Positions 7,753 to 16,966 of a stretch of 64,000 bases of DNA are shown here, one piece after another; the stretch's first letter is position 1; each line of letters starts with the position of its first letter. Location of the stretch: contig CANMWJ010000002.1 in assembly GCA_947501565.1 (NCBI GenBank), positions 124,001-188,000 on the forward strand, written 5' to 3'. The position numbers and the translations under genes are program-made. The notes beneath the pieces were generated by a model. It searched no databases. It was not told the DNA's origin and saw only the letters and a program-made list of their open reading frames with translations. Source of the stretch: an uncultured Marinobacterium sp. GTDB taxonomy: Bacteria > Pseudomonadota > Gammaproteobacteria > Pseudomonadales > Balneatricaceae.

Positions 7753-7972
7753 ACCTGAAACTTCATCGCTCCTTCATACCTTTACGGTGTCAAGGGAGAG
7801 CGGCTGCGCCCTCCCTTAACGATCCCTCCCGCAGCCCCGCTACTTGCGCCGCTTCGCGTCGTCCCCTGTGCGTTTCGGCTGCAATCGGCGCTGCGGAACT
7901 CATCGCTGCGCTCCTCAAACAGTCCTCGCGCTTGTCGATAGCATCCTGCAATGCTCGGCTGCGTAGAGGGGA
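7753..7972. repeat. Structured dispersed repeat, copy A (second copy 29268-29502)
   Basis: Shares with the second copy a 39-nt identical block (7787-7825), GCAGCCCCGCTACTTGC, CTCAAACAG and the end CTGCGTAGAGGGGA. It folds: AAGGGAG pairs with CTCCCTT, CCCCgCTAC pairs with GTAGaGGGG across the element, and an inner stem uses ATCG/CGAT and GCGC/GCGC. Variable parts differ in sequence from copy B but still pair. No coding potential is evident. Confidence 0.75.
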
Positions 7973-7981
7973 ATAAGTTCC

Positions 7982-8819
7982 GTAGGTTGGCCAACGCGCC
8001 AGCGACTCCCAACAGAATGATCTCCCGCGGAACAGCAGCGCGCATTGCCACATGAATCATCGGATTGTTTTCAACGTTGAGCATCGCTGCGCGATGGACA
8101 ACCTACGGCCTGAGCGTTCGATTGGCTCTGGGTGTGCCTTTTGATCCCGTAGGTTGGCCAACGTCCCAGCGTTGCCCAACATTTCCAACGAACGTGTAAA
8201 TGCTGGGAGTCGCTTCGCTTGTCACCAGCCTACGGGGCATGCAACCTGCGCGTCCCGAAAATCAAGCGTTGGGTAGGTTGGTGACGAGCGTCAGCGACTC
8301 CCAACAGATTGATCTTCCACGCAACAGCAACGTGCATTCACACACGAATCATTGGAACGTTTTCAATGTTGAGCATCGCTGCGCGATGGACAACCTACAG
8401 GCTGTGCATTCGATTGGCTCTGGGTTGCACCTTTAGATTCTGTAGGTTGGCCAACGCCCCAGCGTTGCCCAACATTTCTATCGAATAGTGAGTTGCTGGG
8501 AGTCGCTTCGCTCGTCACCAGCCTACGGGGCATGCAACCTGCGCGTCCCGAAATTCAAGCTCTGGGTAGGTTGGCGACGAGCACCAGCGACTCCCAACAG
8601 ATTGATCTTCCACGCAACAGCAACGTGCATTGCCACAGGAATCATCGAATCGTTTTCGATGTTGAGCATCGCTGCGCGATGGACAACCTACGGGTCGAGC
8701 GTTCGATTGGCTCTGGGTTGCACCTTCAGATTCCGTAGGTTGGCCAACGCCTCAGCGTTGCCCAACCATTCCACCGAATGGGTAGCTGCTGGGAGTCGCT
8801 TCGCTCGTCGCCAGCCTAC
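7982..8819. repeat. 293-bp higher-order tandem array of 12 REP elements
   Basis: Twelve REPs headed by GTAG alternate strictly in orientation: + at 7982, 8149, 8273, 8442, 8566, 8735; - at 8076, 8202, 8368, 8495, 8661, 8788. Corresponding elements recur every 291-293 bp, so the block is about three tandem copies of a unit with four REPs (+-+-). Sequences between the REPs are also conserved from copy to copy. Confidence 0.9.
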
Positions 8820-8846
8820 AAGGAACGAAACCTAAACGCTCGAAGC

Positions 8847-8890
8847 AATAAAAAGCCCCATCACCAATCGGCAACAGGGCTTTGGGGCTT
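8847..8890 (-). terminator. Terminator of fasciclin gene
   Basis: On the minus strand AAGCCCC pairs with GGGGCTT around a longer internal hairpin loop, followed by TTTATT. Confidence 0.7.
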
Positions 8891-8914
8891 GCAGAGAGAC
8901 TTCAAATTCTGTGT

Positions 8915-9505
8915 TTAATCGCACACACCGGCAGCTGAGAAAGGCAGCAGGATCTGGTTAATCGGGTAGATGGTAAAACGGTAACCGTATAGGCCCTCGA
9001 CAGTGATGGTGGACGCGGTGTCGTTGGCTTCACCTTTCACATACAGACCGTTCATGTTCACACCGGTAGATACGTCGGTGCCGAATACGGTAGTCAGCGT
9101 TTTCTTGCGCAGCAGGCGGTTTTTAGACCAGATATTGCCCAGTACCGCGTGGTAAGTCAGCACGGCGGTCAGTGCATCGGAGTCGCCCACTGGAATCGCC
9201 AGAAGGCGGGTGGCCAGGTCGACGGCGCTGCTACAGCCTAACGCTTCTGCGGTGGCGTCAAAGACGTCGTTGGTTGGGGCAAACAGGGTGACGTAGTTGG
9301 ATTCCAGTACCGGAGTCAGGTTGGTGGCATCCAGTGCGAATTTCAGAGTTTCAAAACCTTGCTGATCCAGTATGTCGGTGATGGATGCGCCGTTGCGCCA
9401 TGCCGCCTGGGCGGTGTTAGCGTGACCAACGATAAAGATGACAGACAGACAAGCGGCAGCGAAGTAGATAGTCACAGAGCGGCGAAACGAGAGAAGAGTA
9501 TTCAT
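8915..9505 (-). CDS. Secreted fasciclin (FAS1) domain protein
   Basis: 196 residues. The start at 9505 has GGAGG nine bases upstream and opens a long signal peptide (MNTLLSFRRSVTIYFAAACL to NTAQA). One FAS1 domain follows: ITDILDQQGFETLKFALDAT, the H1 box NYVTLFAPTNDVFDA, the central LTYHAVLGNI and the closing FTIYPINQILLPF. FAS1 proteins are extracellular adhesion or matrix proteins, which fits a genome region rich in EPS and c-di-GMP genes. A cysteine pair (GCSS, GVCD) may form a disulphide. It has its own terminator; upstream is a palindrome CCCACATTTTGTGGG at 9651-9665 of unknown role. Confidence 0.88.
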   Translation of the reverse strand: MNTLLSFRRSVTIYFAAACLSVIFIVGHANTAQAAWRNGASITDILDQQGFETLKFALDATNLTPVLESNYVTLFAPTNDVFDATAEALGCSSAVDLATRLLAIPVGDSDALTAVLTYHAVLGNIWSKNRLLRKKTLTTVFGTDVSTGVNMNGLYVKGEANDTASTITVEGLYGYRFTIYPINQILLPFSAAGVCD

Positions 9506-9688
9506 TTTTTCTAACCTCCACAGCTCTGGAATTCTCAAATTGCAGAGCGGGGTTTTTCATATGTAGCGCGTGGGTCGATGACTGACTGACCTTGTGAATG
9601 CTTTACGTGAGCGGTGGGAGGTCGGTTTACCGCTGGAACGTGAAATGATTTCCCACAAAATGTGGGTTTATTGCTTCTAAATTCAGGT

Positions 9689-10180
9689 TTAGAGCAAAAG
9701 TGTCTCGTCGATGGGGTGAAAGAGTGAAGCCGCATTGATCAGCGAGGCTGCGGTCAGGGCGGGGACGCCGTATACCTCTGCTACTACGCCGTAGTTATCC
9801 CGGATCTTCTGCAGCAGCAGATCAAAATCCCCGTCACCGGAGAGCAGAACCACCCGGTCAACGTGACGGGCCGTCTCCATCACATCGATGGTGATGCCTA
9901 CGTCCCAGTCGCCTTTCGCTGAACCGTCGCTGCGCTGAATATAGGGTTTGAGCTTGATCTGGAAACCGATGTGTTTCAGCGCTGCCTGAAACTTCTCCTG
10001 TCGATTATCACCGCGGTCGATGGCGTACGCGTTGGCGGTAATAATCTCACCCTCCTGACTGAGCTGCTGCCAGAGCTTGCGGTAATTGAACTGACGCCCG
10101 TAGGTATCGCGGGTGGTGTAATAGATGTTCTGTACATCAACAAAGAGGGCGATTCGGGTCACGTCGGTAGCCTTTAACAC
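9689..10180 (-). CDS. NYN domain (LabA/DUF88-like) PIN-type nuclease
   Basis: 163 residues, a single NYN domain. Acidic active-site residues are present at the expected places: ALFVDVQNIYY at the N-terminus, KGDWDVGITIDVME in the middle and VLLSGDGDFDLLLQKI near the C-terminus. NYN proteins are metal-dependent RNases of the PIN fold. The start is GTG and lacks a good ribosome site, so the exact N-terminus is uncertain by a few residues. The gene is divergent from the HD-GYP gene across 293 bp. Confidence 0.86.
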   Translation of the reverse strand: MLKATDVTRIALFVDVQNIYYTTRDTYGRQFNYRKLWQQLSQEGEIITANAYAIDRGDNRQEKFQAALKHIGFQIKLKPYIQRSDGSAKGDWDVGITIDVMETARHVDRVVLLSGDGDFDLLLQKIRDNYGVVAEVYGVPALTAASLINAASLFHPIDETLLL

Positions 10181-10473
10181 AGGGAAACCAGAAGCATCTT
10201 CTAAATAGGCCGTAGATACAAGCCATGAAGGGGTTTCTGTTTGAATGTCGATCGCTACCGTTTACTGCAGCGTACATTGATCTGTGCGCGGTAATATAGG
10301 CCAAAGGTCTTTAAACTCGATCTTTTGTTGGCATATTCCATTGGATATGAGTAAGTTATGGACCTCGCCCTGGCACGCTCGATTGTTGGCAAGATCTGTT
10401 TAAATCTTGTGCAGGCACAGGGCAGAAATTCACAGCATAGAACCGCAACAGACGTTTTAAAACAGGATTGTCA

Positions 10474-11658
10474 GTGAACGGAACAGGAACGCCGAAACGA
10501 GAGAAACGTCTTTCCGTCAGGGATGTGCGCGTCGGAGAGAAGCTGCCATGGCCGGTGTTTGACCGTAATGGCCTGCTTCTGCTTCCAAAAGGCACTCTGA
10601 TCAGCACCAAACAGCAGGTTGAACGCCTGCTCTCCAACCACGGACACCTTTACATCTCTCTGCCTCAGGGGATGAACTCACCGGGTCGACGCAAATCCGT
10701 GCAGAAGATGAACACCTTCACCATCGTACGTCGCTTGCTGGATCGTTTAAGCGCTGCGTTCAACGTGCTGACGGTGGAGGGTGATGACTCGTTCACCCGC
10801 CGGATCATGCAGCTGGTGTGTGATATTCAGGCGGTATGCGATGAGAATGCAGATGCGATCATGGGCACAATGCACCTGATCTACGATGCGCCTCATGGGC
10901 TGGTGCATCCGCTGCATGCGGGTATTTTGTGCGAAGTGTCCTGCCGCCGTATGGGCCGCTCCTCCTGGGAGCGTTTCCCGATGGTGGCTGCGGCGCTGAC
11001 TCACGATGTTGGCCTCTACGAGATTCAGCAGGAGCTGTTTGAGCAGTGTTCGCCGCTGAGCCTGGAGCAGCGCACCCGTATCAACGCACACCCGAAACTC
11101 TCCTACGATATTCTCTGCGCTCAGGGCATTACCGACACCCGCTGGCTGGAAGCGGTGCTACACCACCACGAACGACTGGATGGTAGTGGTTACCCAGCGG
11201 GGATTCGAGGTGACCAGATCTCCCCCGATTCACGCCTGCTGGCGATTGTCGATTGCTACTCGGCGATGATCCGGCCACGTGTATACCGCACGCGTATCCT
11301 GCCGCAGGATGCGTTGAAGGAGATCTTCCACGAGCGCGGCAATACCATCGACGAAGAGCTGGCCCGTATGTTCATCAAGGCGATGGGGATCTTCTCGCCG
11401 GGCAGTCTGGTGGAGTTTGAGAGTGGCACCATCGGCGTGGTAACCGGCAAAACGGATAAGATCAACAAACCTAAAGTGGCGCTGCTGACCAAACCGAACG
11501 GCAAGCCACTTAAGGTACCGGAAATCGCTATTGCCGACGGTGAGACCGACAAGATCGTCGGTATGGTCTGCATGCTGGAGCACCGCCCGCTGATGAACCT
11601 GTTGATGGACCAGCTGACCGTACTCTGGCCAGAGATGAGCGCACTGTCAGACAGTTGA
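10474..11658 (+). CDS. HD-GYP c-di-GMP phosphodiesterase
   Basis: About 394 residues. The N-terminal ~65 residues (DVRVGEKLPWPVFDRNGLLL) form the small beta domain often preceding HD-GYP. The catalytic domain carries HD (LTHDVGLYE, near residue 178), HHE (near 232) and DGSGYPAG (near 237), then the DCYSAMI helix. It hydrolyses c-di-GMP, which controls EPS and biofilm formation, suiting its place beside the EPS block. A GTG start at 10474 has AGGA six bases upstream; an in-frame TTG at 10468 is the alternative. The C-terminal ~80 residues are a beta-rich extension with no name I can give. Confidence 0.9.
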   Translation: MNGTGTPKREKRLSVRDVRVGEKLPWPVFDRNGLLLLPKGTLISTKQQVERLLSNHGHLYISLPQGMNSPGRRKSVQKMNTFTIVRRLLDRLSAAFNVLTVEGDDSFTRRIMQLVCDIQAVCDENADAIMGTMHLIYDAPHGLVHPLHAGILCEVSCRRMGRSSWERFPMVAAALTHDVGLYEIQQELFEQCSPLSLEQRTRINAHPKLSYDILCAQGITDTRWLEAVLHHHERLDGSGYPAGIRGDQISPDSRLLAIVDCYSAMIRPRVYRTRILPQDALKEIFHERGNTIDEELARMFIKAMGIFSPGSLVEFESGTIGVVTGKTDKINKPKVALLTKPNGKPLKVPEIAIADGETDKIVGMVCMLEHRPLMNLLMDQLTVLWPEMSALSDS

Positions 11659-11679
11659 GCTGACACAGAGTTATCAGCT

Positions 11680-12801
11680 TCAAAGTGCGCTGAGGGCATC
11701 GCGCAGCTCCCCGGCGCGTGTTGCCCAATCCTCTCCTCGAACCCGCTGCTGTCGGAACCACCGATGGATGCGTGGTTGCGTTTTCTGCGCGTAGGCCGTC
11801 TCAATCGCGCGGGCAAATCCCTCCGCTGTATCCGATGCCTGTACCAGATCCCGATAGCCGTTTAGCGCCGGAAAATCGGTGGTGACCACCGGACTACCTG
11901 CCGCCAGATATTCCCGAAGTTTGAGGGGGTTGCAGGCGGTAATCTGCGCGTTGTGTTTAAACGGTAGCAACCCCACATCCCAGTGTTGGCTGTAGCGGGG
12001 CAGATCCGCGTGCGCTTTGGGGCCCAGCCAGCGCACGTTAGGCTCCGCCAACAAGGCGCTGATATCGGTATTGGCGGGGCCGATCAGTACAAATGACCAG
12101 TGCGGCAGTCGTCGGCAGACCTCAATAAACAGCGCCTGATCAAACCAGTCGGCGAGGGCGCCATAAAACCCGGCGACCGGCCCTGCTGGCAGGTCTTCAG
12201 CGCGTGCTGTGCTATTGGCAAAGCGAGCCACATCCACGCCGTGGGGCAGTATGATGGTTTTACTGTCCGGGAATTTTTGAGCCAAGCGATCGCTGGCAGC
12301 AATCACCAGATCCACTTTCGTGACCAGCTCCTGTTCCATCTCGGCGACTGGTCGGTGATCAACACCATCCAGGGCGCTGAAATCATCGCCGCAGTAATAG
12401 ACGGAGGCGCGCTCACCCAGCGTACCTACCACATCGACGGCAGCGGGCAGGGAGGTCCATAACAGCGGGGCTTCGCTCTGCTCTCGTAGAAGGGGTTTCA
12501 GCGCGCTCTGCAAAACTCTGGCGTTGAATACACGGGCGAGCGGATTGCCCGGCCAGGGAATCACGCGAGGATTCAGGATCTCGGGCGCGTGGCTGTCCTG
12601 AGATGGGGCAGCGCTACTGAACATCTTGCCGAGTTTATGCCACGCGCGTTGCAGGTCGCGCCGGGTGAACTGTGGCCGACGCAGGCCGAGGGAGTTAACC
12701 CAGAGTACCTGCTGTTCACGCATCAGGTGTTTTACCAGATGTTGTGTGCTACTGGGGTGTGCGCCCCAGTCTTCGCCAAATACCACCATATCGATCTTCA
12801 T
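11680..12801 (-). CDS. Glycosyltransferase, GT4-like
   Basis: 373 residues, a GT-B fold sugar transferase working at the inner face of the membrane on EPS intermediates. The C-terminal nucleotide-sugar half has [15 protein letters not shown], then LIGPANTD and the binding signature [22 protein letters not shown] (E-x-L...G-x-P-V). The N-terminal half contains [21 protein letters not shown], the usual acceptor-side loop. Its ATG overlaps the acyltransferase stop by 4 nt, so it is the last gene of the flippase-ligase-acyltransferase operon. It ends 21 nt from the convergent HD-GYP gene. Confidence 0.85.
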   Translation of the reverse strand: MKIDMVVFGEDWGAHPSSTQHLVKHLMREQQVLWVNSLGLRRPQFTRRDLQRAWHKLGKMFSSAAPSQDSHAPEILNPRVIPWPGNPLARVFNARVLQSALKPLLREQSEAPLLWTSLPAAVDVVGTLGERASVYYCGDDFSALDGVDHRPVAEMEQELVTKVDLVIAASDRLAQKFPDSKTIILPHGVDVARFANSTARAEDLPAGPVAGFYGALADWFDQALFIEVCRRLPHWSFVLIGPANTDISALLAEPNVRWLGPKAHADLPRYSQHWDVGLLPFKHNAQITACNPLKLREYLAAGSPVVTTDFPALNGYRDLVQASDTAEGFARAIETAYAQKTQPRIHRWFRQQRVRGEDWATRAGELRDALSAL

Positions 12802-13538
12802 GCTGCGTGCTCCTCATCTGCAGTGCCAATGGAGAGCAGCGGTTTGATCACCTTGGCGGGTACACCGCCTGCAAGCACGTACGCCGGTAGGTTCTGGGTC
12901 ACAACGCTGCCTGCTGCGACGATGGTGCCCCGCCCGATCGTAACGCCTTTCATCACGGTCACGCCCGAACCGAGCCATACATCCTCTTCGAGGATGATGT
13001 CGCCCACCTGATCGTCGGTATCGGGTAAACCTTTGGCGCGTGCAACGGGATCAACCGGGTGACCCGGATAACCCGCCAGAAAACCCCGTCCTGCGATACG
13101 CACGTTGTCGCCAATAATAACTTTGCTGCCCACTGCGATGGTGGTCTGCCAGGCGATACCAACGTTGTTACCGATCAGGAGCTGCGGTGTGTCCTTACCC
13201 GACCAGCGACCGCTGAAGGTGGTCTGGCCCGAAACACGGCAACCGCGTCCCATTTTGATATACAGGCAGCCCTGCACCAGTGGCATGCCACCGTAGAGGT
13301 AAAGTTTCGGCGCATTACCCTGCAAACGGGTTTTGAACATTGGCGTCCAGTAGATCACCCGCGTGATATTGGCGATCAGGTTAGTGAGAAGCTGGTGGCC
13401 GACGCGTAGCGGTTGATAGACCGCTCGAACCGCTGGTATTTCAAACTGATGGACAGCGCGGTGGCTGTGTTTGATGGCGCGGGCGAGGGGATGTTCGCCC
13501 GCCTTAACCCACTGTTTGAGTGATTGCACAGTATTCAT
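12798..13538 (-). CDS. Hexapeptide-repeat O-acyltransferase
   Basis: 246-residue left-handed beta-helix acyltransferase (LbH). Repeats of the [LIV]-G-x-x type are clear: [55 protein letters not shown], with the loop [12 protein letters not shown] typical of sugar O-acetyltransferases and the end [13 protein letters not shown]. The start at 13538 has GGGAG at good spacing; the frame is open to 13622 but without a site. It probably acetylates an EPS sugar residue. Overlaps the downstream glycosyltransferase start and sits 118 nt after the O-ligase. Confidence 0.88.
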   Translation of the reverse strand: MNTVQSLKQWVKAGEHPLARAIKHSHRAVHQFEIPAVRAVYQPLRVGHQLLTNLIANITRVIYWTPMFKTRLQGNAPKLYLYGGMPLVQGCLYIKMGRGCRVSGQTTFSGRWSGKDTPQLLIGNNVGIAWQTTIAVGSKVIIGDNVRIAGRGFLAGYPGHPVDPVARAKGLPDTDDQVGDIILEEDVWLGSGVTVMKGVTIGRGTIVAAGSVVTQNLPAYVLAGGVPAKVIKPLLSIGTADEEHAA

Positions 13539-13655
13539 CGTATTCTCCCGCAAGCTACTTTTGATGCACTTACATAAGAGAGAGCAGGAGCTGTGCCAGA
13601 TGAGAATATTTAATAAAAACAAAGGGATATGTGTTTCAGTGTTTTGAGGAGTCGC

Positions 13656-15041
13656 TTAATTCTCAATTTGCGAAACAGAATGTGAAACGGAAGTGCGAGA
13701 CAGCGCAATTGCCAGCGCCAGCAGAATATAGATCGGCCAGGTAAACCCCATGGTTAGAAAAGTGCCGGAGACACAGAACCCGGCGAGGCCCGCCTGAACG
13801 GCCTGCGCGCTGGCGTAGAGTGCCGGTTCATAGGTGCGTTGCAGTTGATCTGGGGCGAAGCGCTGGGTGCAACGCAGGCTGATACGGGCAATCAGCAGAA
13901 TCATCGCCACAAAGATACCAAACCCGAGCACACCGGTTTCGGCCATCACCCCAAACCAGGTGCTGTGCACCGCATGGTTCTTGCCATCCCAATGGGGGCT
14001 GTAATCGAAATAGTTGGAGATAAAGTTGTTCAATCCTACGCCAGTAAAAGGATGGTGCAGCGCCATCCCCATCGCTGCTTGCCAGGCGTAGATGCGGCCC
14101 ATGGCCGATTCGTCGATACCCTCTTCATGGGCACCCCCTGAGGCGCGATCGCTGACGCCCGCCAGTACAAAAAGCACCATCAAAGCTGCGCCCCCGGCAG
14201 TGATCAGCAACGCTTTATTCTCGATCCGCCGCCAGGCATAGATACCGCAGACGGCACAGATCCCCAGCAGTCCGCCACGACTTTGGGTGGCAATAATGGC
14301 GCAGACAACGGTGATAAAACCGACCAGCCCCAATAGCTTCCAGAGTTTGCCAAATCCTGGGGTGAGCAGTATCGCCATGGCAAAGCTGGCGGGGAACAGC
14401 AGTACCAGCGAGAGGTCGTTCGGGTCTCCCAGCATCGAACCGATGCTACGTCCGATGGTGACACGGGTGCCTTCGACCAGCTCCAGCCCGTTGCTCTTGT
14501 TGTAGAGTGCGACCAGCCCCACGGCGATGCCGCAGACGATCATGGTCAGCAGTACGTTGCGGAACTGATCAGGGCGTTGCAACAACCAGCTGATGGCAAA
14601 CACCATCACTGCGATCTTGATGTAGGTCCCGGTTAGCGTGCCCATCGCCGCGCTGCGGTTGGTTGCCAGCAGCACACCGATCACAACCAGTAGGAAGAAA
14701 GCGGTAAATACGCTCAGCTCGCGGCACCAGAACATATCGATACGTCCCAGGAACAGGTTAACCAGCAGCGACCCCAGTGTGCCTATCGCCAACAGCTGCG
14801 GGATTCGCAATGGATAGAGGGCCGGGAATACCTCATGCAGTCGAAAAAACGAGAATGCGATAAACGCCAGGCAAAGCAGGAAGGGCGTACGCAGGCCACT
14901 GACGATAATGATCGGTAGCAATCCCAGCGCGGCCAGAACCGGGTGGGGCAGCGCAAGCCACAGGGAGGCCAGCAGCAAGGTTGCACTGCTGGCGATCCAG
15001 AACTGCTGGCTGCGGCTTTGCTGGCGTGAATGCATCATCAC
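13656..15041 (-). CDS. O-antigen ligase/Wzy family protein, exosortase-associated type
   Basis: 461-residue polytopic membrane protein with about 11 hydrophobic segments. The Wzy_C/O-ligase region shows QSRGGLLG, then SAMGRIYAW, HHPFTGVGLNNF and the large periplasmic loop ending HAVHSTWFGVMAETGVLGFG. GDPNDLSLVLLFPAS is the kind of motif seen in ligases annotated as exosortase-linked, consistent with the exosortase 3.5 kb away. It joins or ligates EPS repeat units on the periplasmic side. Start codon GTG (15041) overlaps the flippase stop by 4 nt; ATG codons follow directly. Confidence 0.87.
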   Translation of the reverse strand: MMMHSRQQSRSQQFWIASSATLLLASLWLALPHPVLAALGLLPIIIVSGLRTPFLLCLAFIAFSFFRLHEVFPALYPLRIPQLLAIGTLGSLLVNLFLGRIDMFWCRELSVFTAFFLLVVIGVLLATNRSAAMGTLTGTYIKIAVMVFAISWLLQRPDQFRNVLLTMIVCGIAVGLVALYNKSNGLELVEGTRVTIGRSIGSMLGDPNDLSLVLLFPASFAMAILLTPGFGKLWKLLGLVGFITVVCAIIATQSRGGLLGICAVCGIYAWRRIENKALLITAGGAALMVLFVLAGVSDRASGGAHEEGIDESAMGRIYAWQAAMGMALHHPFTGVGLNNFISNYFDYSPHWDGKNHAVHSTWFGVMAETGVLGFGIFVAMILLIARISLRCTQRFAPDQLQRTYEPALYASAQAVQAGLAGFCVSGTFLTMGFTWPIYILLALAIALSRTSVSHSVSQIEN

Positions 15042-16480
15042 ACAGACCTTTTAGTCAGCGCAGCGGGCAACCAGCGCTTAATTGGTAGTACGCCCAGAAG
15101 GGCAGCAGCGACCACAAAGGCCGACAGCAGCAGTACTGAGGTCAGTGCGGTACTCAGGGTGAGCGGCGCAGATGGCATCAACGAGAGTGCGAGCATGGCG
15201 ACTGCCGCCAGCAACGCAAGGCGACGTACCGGATAGGCCAGATAGAGCGCACGCTGACTGATGTAATAGGTGATGGCAAACCGGTAACCCAGCGCCAGTG
15301 TTGTTGCGGTGATCGCCCCCCAGGCGTGGTAGTCGGGGATAAGGCTGAAGTAACCGATCAGTGCGATCGCAGCAGCGCTGCCGTCGATGGCGGCGGGGCG
15401 CAGGGTGTTTTTCTGGCTCATGGCACCAAAGCCCACAGTGGAGGTGGCGTTATGCAGCGCGGCCAGTGCAGCCAGCCAGGGGATATATTGGATCGACTGG
15501 TGGTAGGCTTCTGGCGTCAGCAGGCGCACCAGTGCCGGACCAATCGCCGCGATGATAAGCGCCGCAAACAGCGCGACCACCACACCTACACCGCCGACTT
15601 TAGCGCAGCGCTCTTTGCCGTTCTCCTCCTTCAGGCAACTGAAACGTCTTGCGTGCCACCACAGGTCAAACGGTTGGATCAGTACAGCGGTGATCAGGCC
15701 AAATTTAGCCGCCAGCGCGTACTGGGCCATCTCTGCGGTACCAACCGCATCCGCCAGAATCCAGCGGTCAAAACTGCCCAGGATAAAACCGGCCATCCCG
15801 ACGAAGATCAGCGGGCCGCCGTACGCGGAGTACGCACGGAAGCGGGCGAACTCAAAGCGGACACCCGTATCTTTAAGCTGGCGGAAGATCAGGTAACTGC
15901 ACAGGCAGACTGCGGAGAGCAGTGTGCCTGTCAGAACGCCGACCACACCAAAACCGAGCATCAGCAACGGTACCGCGATCAGCACCTGAAGGGCGACACG
16001 GCCCGCTGTACCGGCCATATAGAGCCAGGGTTTGCCCTGCATCCGTAACCAGGAGAGTGGAACCAGAATGGAGCCCACCATCGATAGACTGGCGAGGATC
16101 AGTCGGGCTTCCAGTTCGCTGATATTGCCCGGTAACAGGTGTGCAATCGGCGCTGCCAACAGCTGGGTTAGCAGCAGTGCCAGCGCTCCCAGAATAAGCG
16201 CCATACCAAAGATGTTGGCACTGGCCCGTTCGCGTTCCTCGCTGTCTTCAGCGCTGCCCGCGAAACGGAAGAGGGTCTCGGCAAGCCCCATGCCGATCAC
16301 GATGCTGAGCAGATCGGCCAGCGTCTGCAGCACATCCAGACGACCGTAGTCCTCTGGGGTGAGGTAGTGGGTGGCGATTGGCACCATGATCAGTGCAAAT
16401 CCCTTTGAAAGCGCCATTGCAGCAGCGTAGATCAGACTGTGCTGCAGCGCAGTTGGCATATTACGGAGTTTGTTAAACAT
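15038..16480 (-). CDS. Wzx-type polysaccharide flippase
   Basis: 480 residues with 12-14 predicted membrane helices, of the MOP/PST flippase superfamily. The N-terminus ALQHSLIYAAAMALSKGFAL, then TPEDYGRLDVLQTLADLL, is the standard opening of Wzx proteins. It moves lipid-linked EPS repeat units across the inner membrane. It heads a four-gene operon (flippase, O-ligase, acyltransferase, glycosyltransferase). GGGAGG lies just before the ATG. Upstream are a weak sigma-54 type element and the shared EPS palindrome. Confidence 0.9.
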   Translation of the reverse strand: MFNKLRNMPTALQHSLIYAAAMALSKGFALIMVPIATHYLTPEDYGRLDVLQTLADLLSIVIGMGLAETLFRFAGSAEDSEERERASANIFGMALILGALALLLTQLLAAPIAHLLPGNISELEARLILASLSMVGSILVPLSWLRMQGKPWLYMAGTAGRVALQVLIAVPLLMLGFGVVGVLTGTLLSAVCLCSYLIFRQLKDTGVRFEFARFRAYSAYGGPLIFVGMAGFILGSFDRWILADAVGTAEMAQYALAAKFGLITAVLIQPFDLWWHARRFSCLKEENGKERCAKVGGVGVVVALFAALIIAAIGPALVRLLTPEAYHQSIQYIPWLAALAALHNATSTVGFGAMSQKNTLRPAAIDGSAAAIALIGYFSLIPDYHAWGAITATTLALGYRFAITYYISQRALYLAYPVRRLALLAAVAMLALSLMPSAPLTLSTALTSVLLLSAFVVAAALLGVLPIKRWLPAALTKRSV

Positions 16481-16518
16481 GGCGGGCCTCCCTTGATCGT
16501 GTTCGATAACCAGATCAA

Positions 16519-16534
16519 AGCGAAATGCAGGCCT
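16519..16534 (-). promoter_or_regulatory. Weak sigma-54 type element before the flippase operon
   Basis: Minus strand AGGCCTG-CATT-TCGCT keeps GG and GC at the right distance but departs from the consensus at several places. Predicted start about 28 nt before the ATG. Listed because the shared palindrome lies upstream. Confidence 0.35.
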
Positions 16535-16641
16535 GTTTTAGGAAAGTAATATAAATCAGTGAGTTGGCGTTGGTATGTGATTTTGAGGTGCTGGTGGGAG
16601 CGGTAAATAAGACGGTAGATGCCCCAGCCATCTCAGTCTGA

Positions 16642-16656
16642 TTCGCAAAATGCGAC
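16642..16656. promoter_or_regulatory. EPS-regulon palindrome, copy 2
   Basis: TTCGCAAAATGCGAC. On the minus strand, similarity to the 20577 site continues past the palindrome (AATCAG, then TGA, then GATGGC), about 30 bp in all. Confidence 0.6.
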
Positions 16657-16693
16657 AACGCCGGTTAATGATTAAGGGGACAGATTTATTTTT

Positions 16694-16868
16694 GTTGGCA
16701 GTCGCTAGCGCTCGTCGTCAACCTACGGACATGTGTAGGTTGGTCATCGCCCCAAGCGATGCCCAACACTTCACTTCAACATGAAACCGTTGGGCATTGC
16801 GTTGCAATGGCCAACCTACAAATCGGCCTAAGACAGGTAGGTTGGTGACGAGCGAAGCGACTCCCAAC
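16694..16868. repeat. Cluster of four REP elements
   Basis: GTAG-headed palindromes at 16694-16726 (-), 16735-16767 (+), 16789-16819 (-) and 16837-16868 (+). The 16735 copy is a nearly perfect hairpin, GTTGGtCATCGC against GCGATGcCCAAC. With the terminator and the palindrome these account for most of the 486-bp gap. Confidence 0.88.
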
Positions 16869-16890
16869 ATCAGTTACTTACCCTGAAACG

Positions 16891-16916
16891 AAAAAAGGCG
16901 CTATATACATAGCGCC
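16891..16916 (-). terminator. Terminator of the CTERM-substrate gene
   Basis: Minus strand GGCGCTAT-GTAT-ATAGCGCC followed by TTTTTT: a perfect 8-bp stem. Confidence 0.92.
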
Positions 16917-16966
16917 AAGAGCGACCCCACCAGGGACAAGCAGGGAGGAGTGTCTGTGAACGAGAC

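Noticed and set aside
7982-8819. Possible CRISPR array
   Set aside because: Repeats are palindromic and alternate in orientation, with a 293-bp higher period; spacers are conserved, not unique.
7782-8835. Several 80-115 codon frames on both strands in the REP block
   Set aside because: They follow the repeats, have no ribosome sites and are repeated with the 293-bp unit.
9651-9665. CCCACATTTTGTGGG as a fifth copy of the EPS palindrome
   Set aside because: Only the centre CATTTTG agrees; the arms differ on both sides and no sigma-54 element follows.
10371-10387. Sigma-54-like TGGCACG-CTCGA-TTGTT before the HD-GYP gene
   Set aside because: The -24 half is perfect but the spacer is one base too long and the -12 lacks GC; sigma-54 does not tolerate this spacing.
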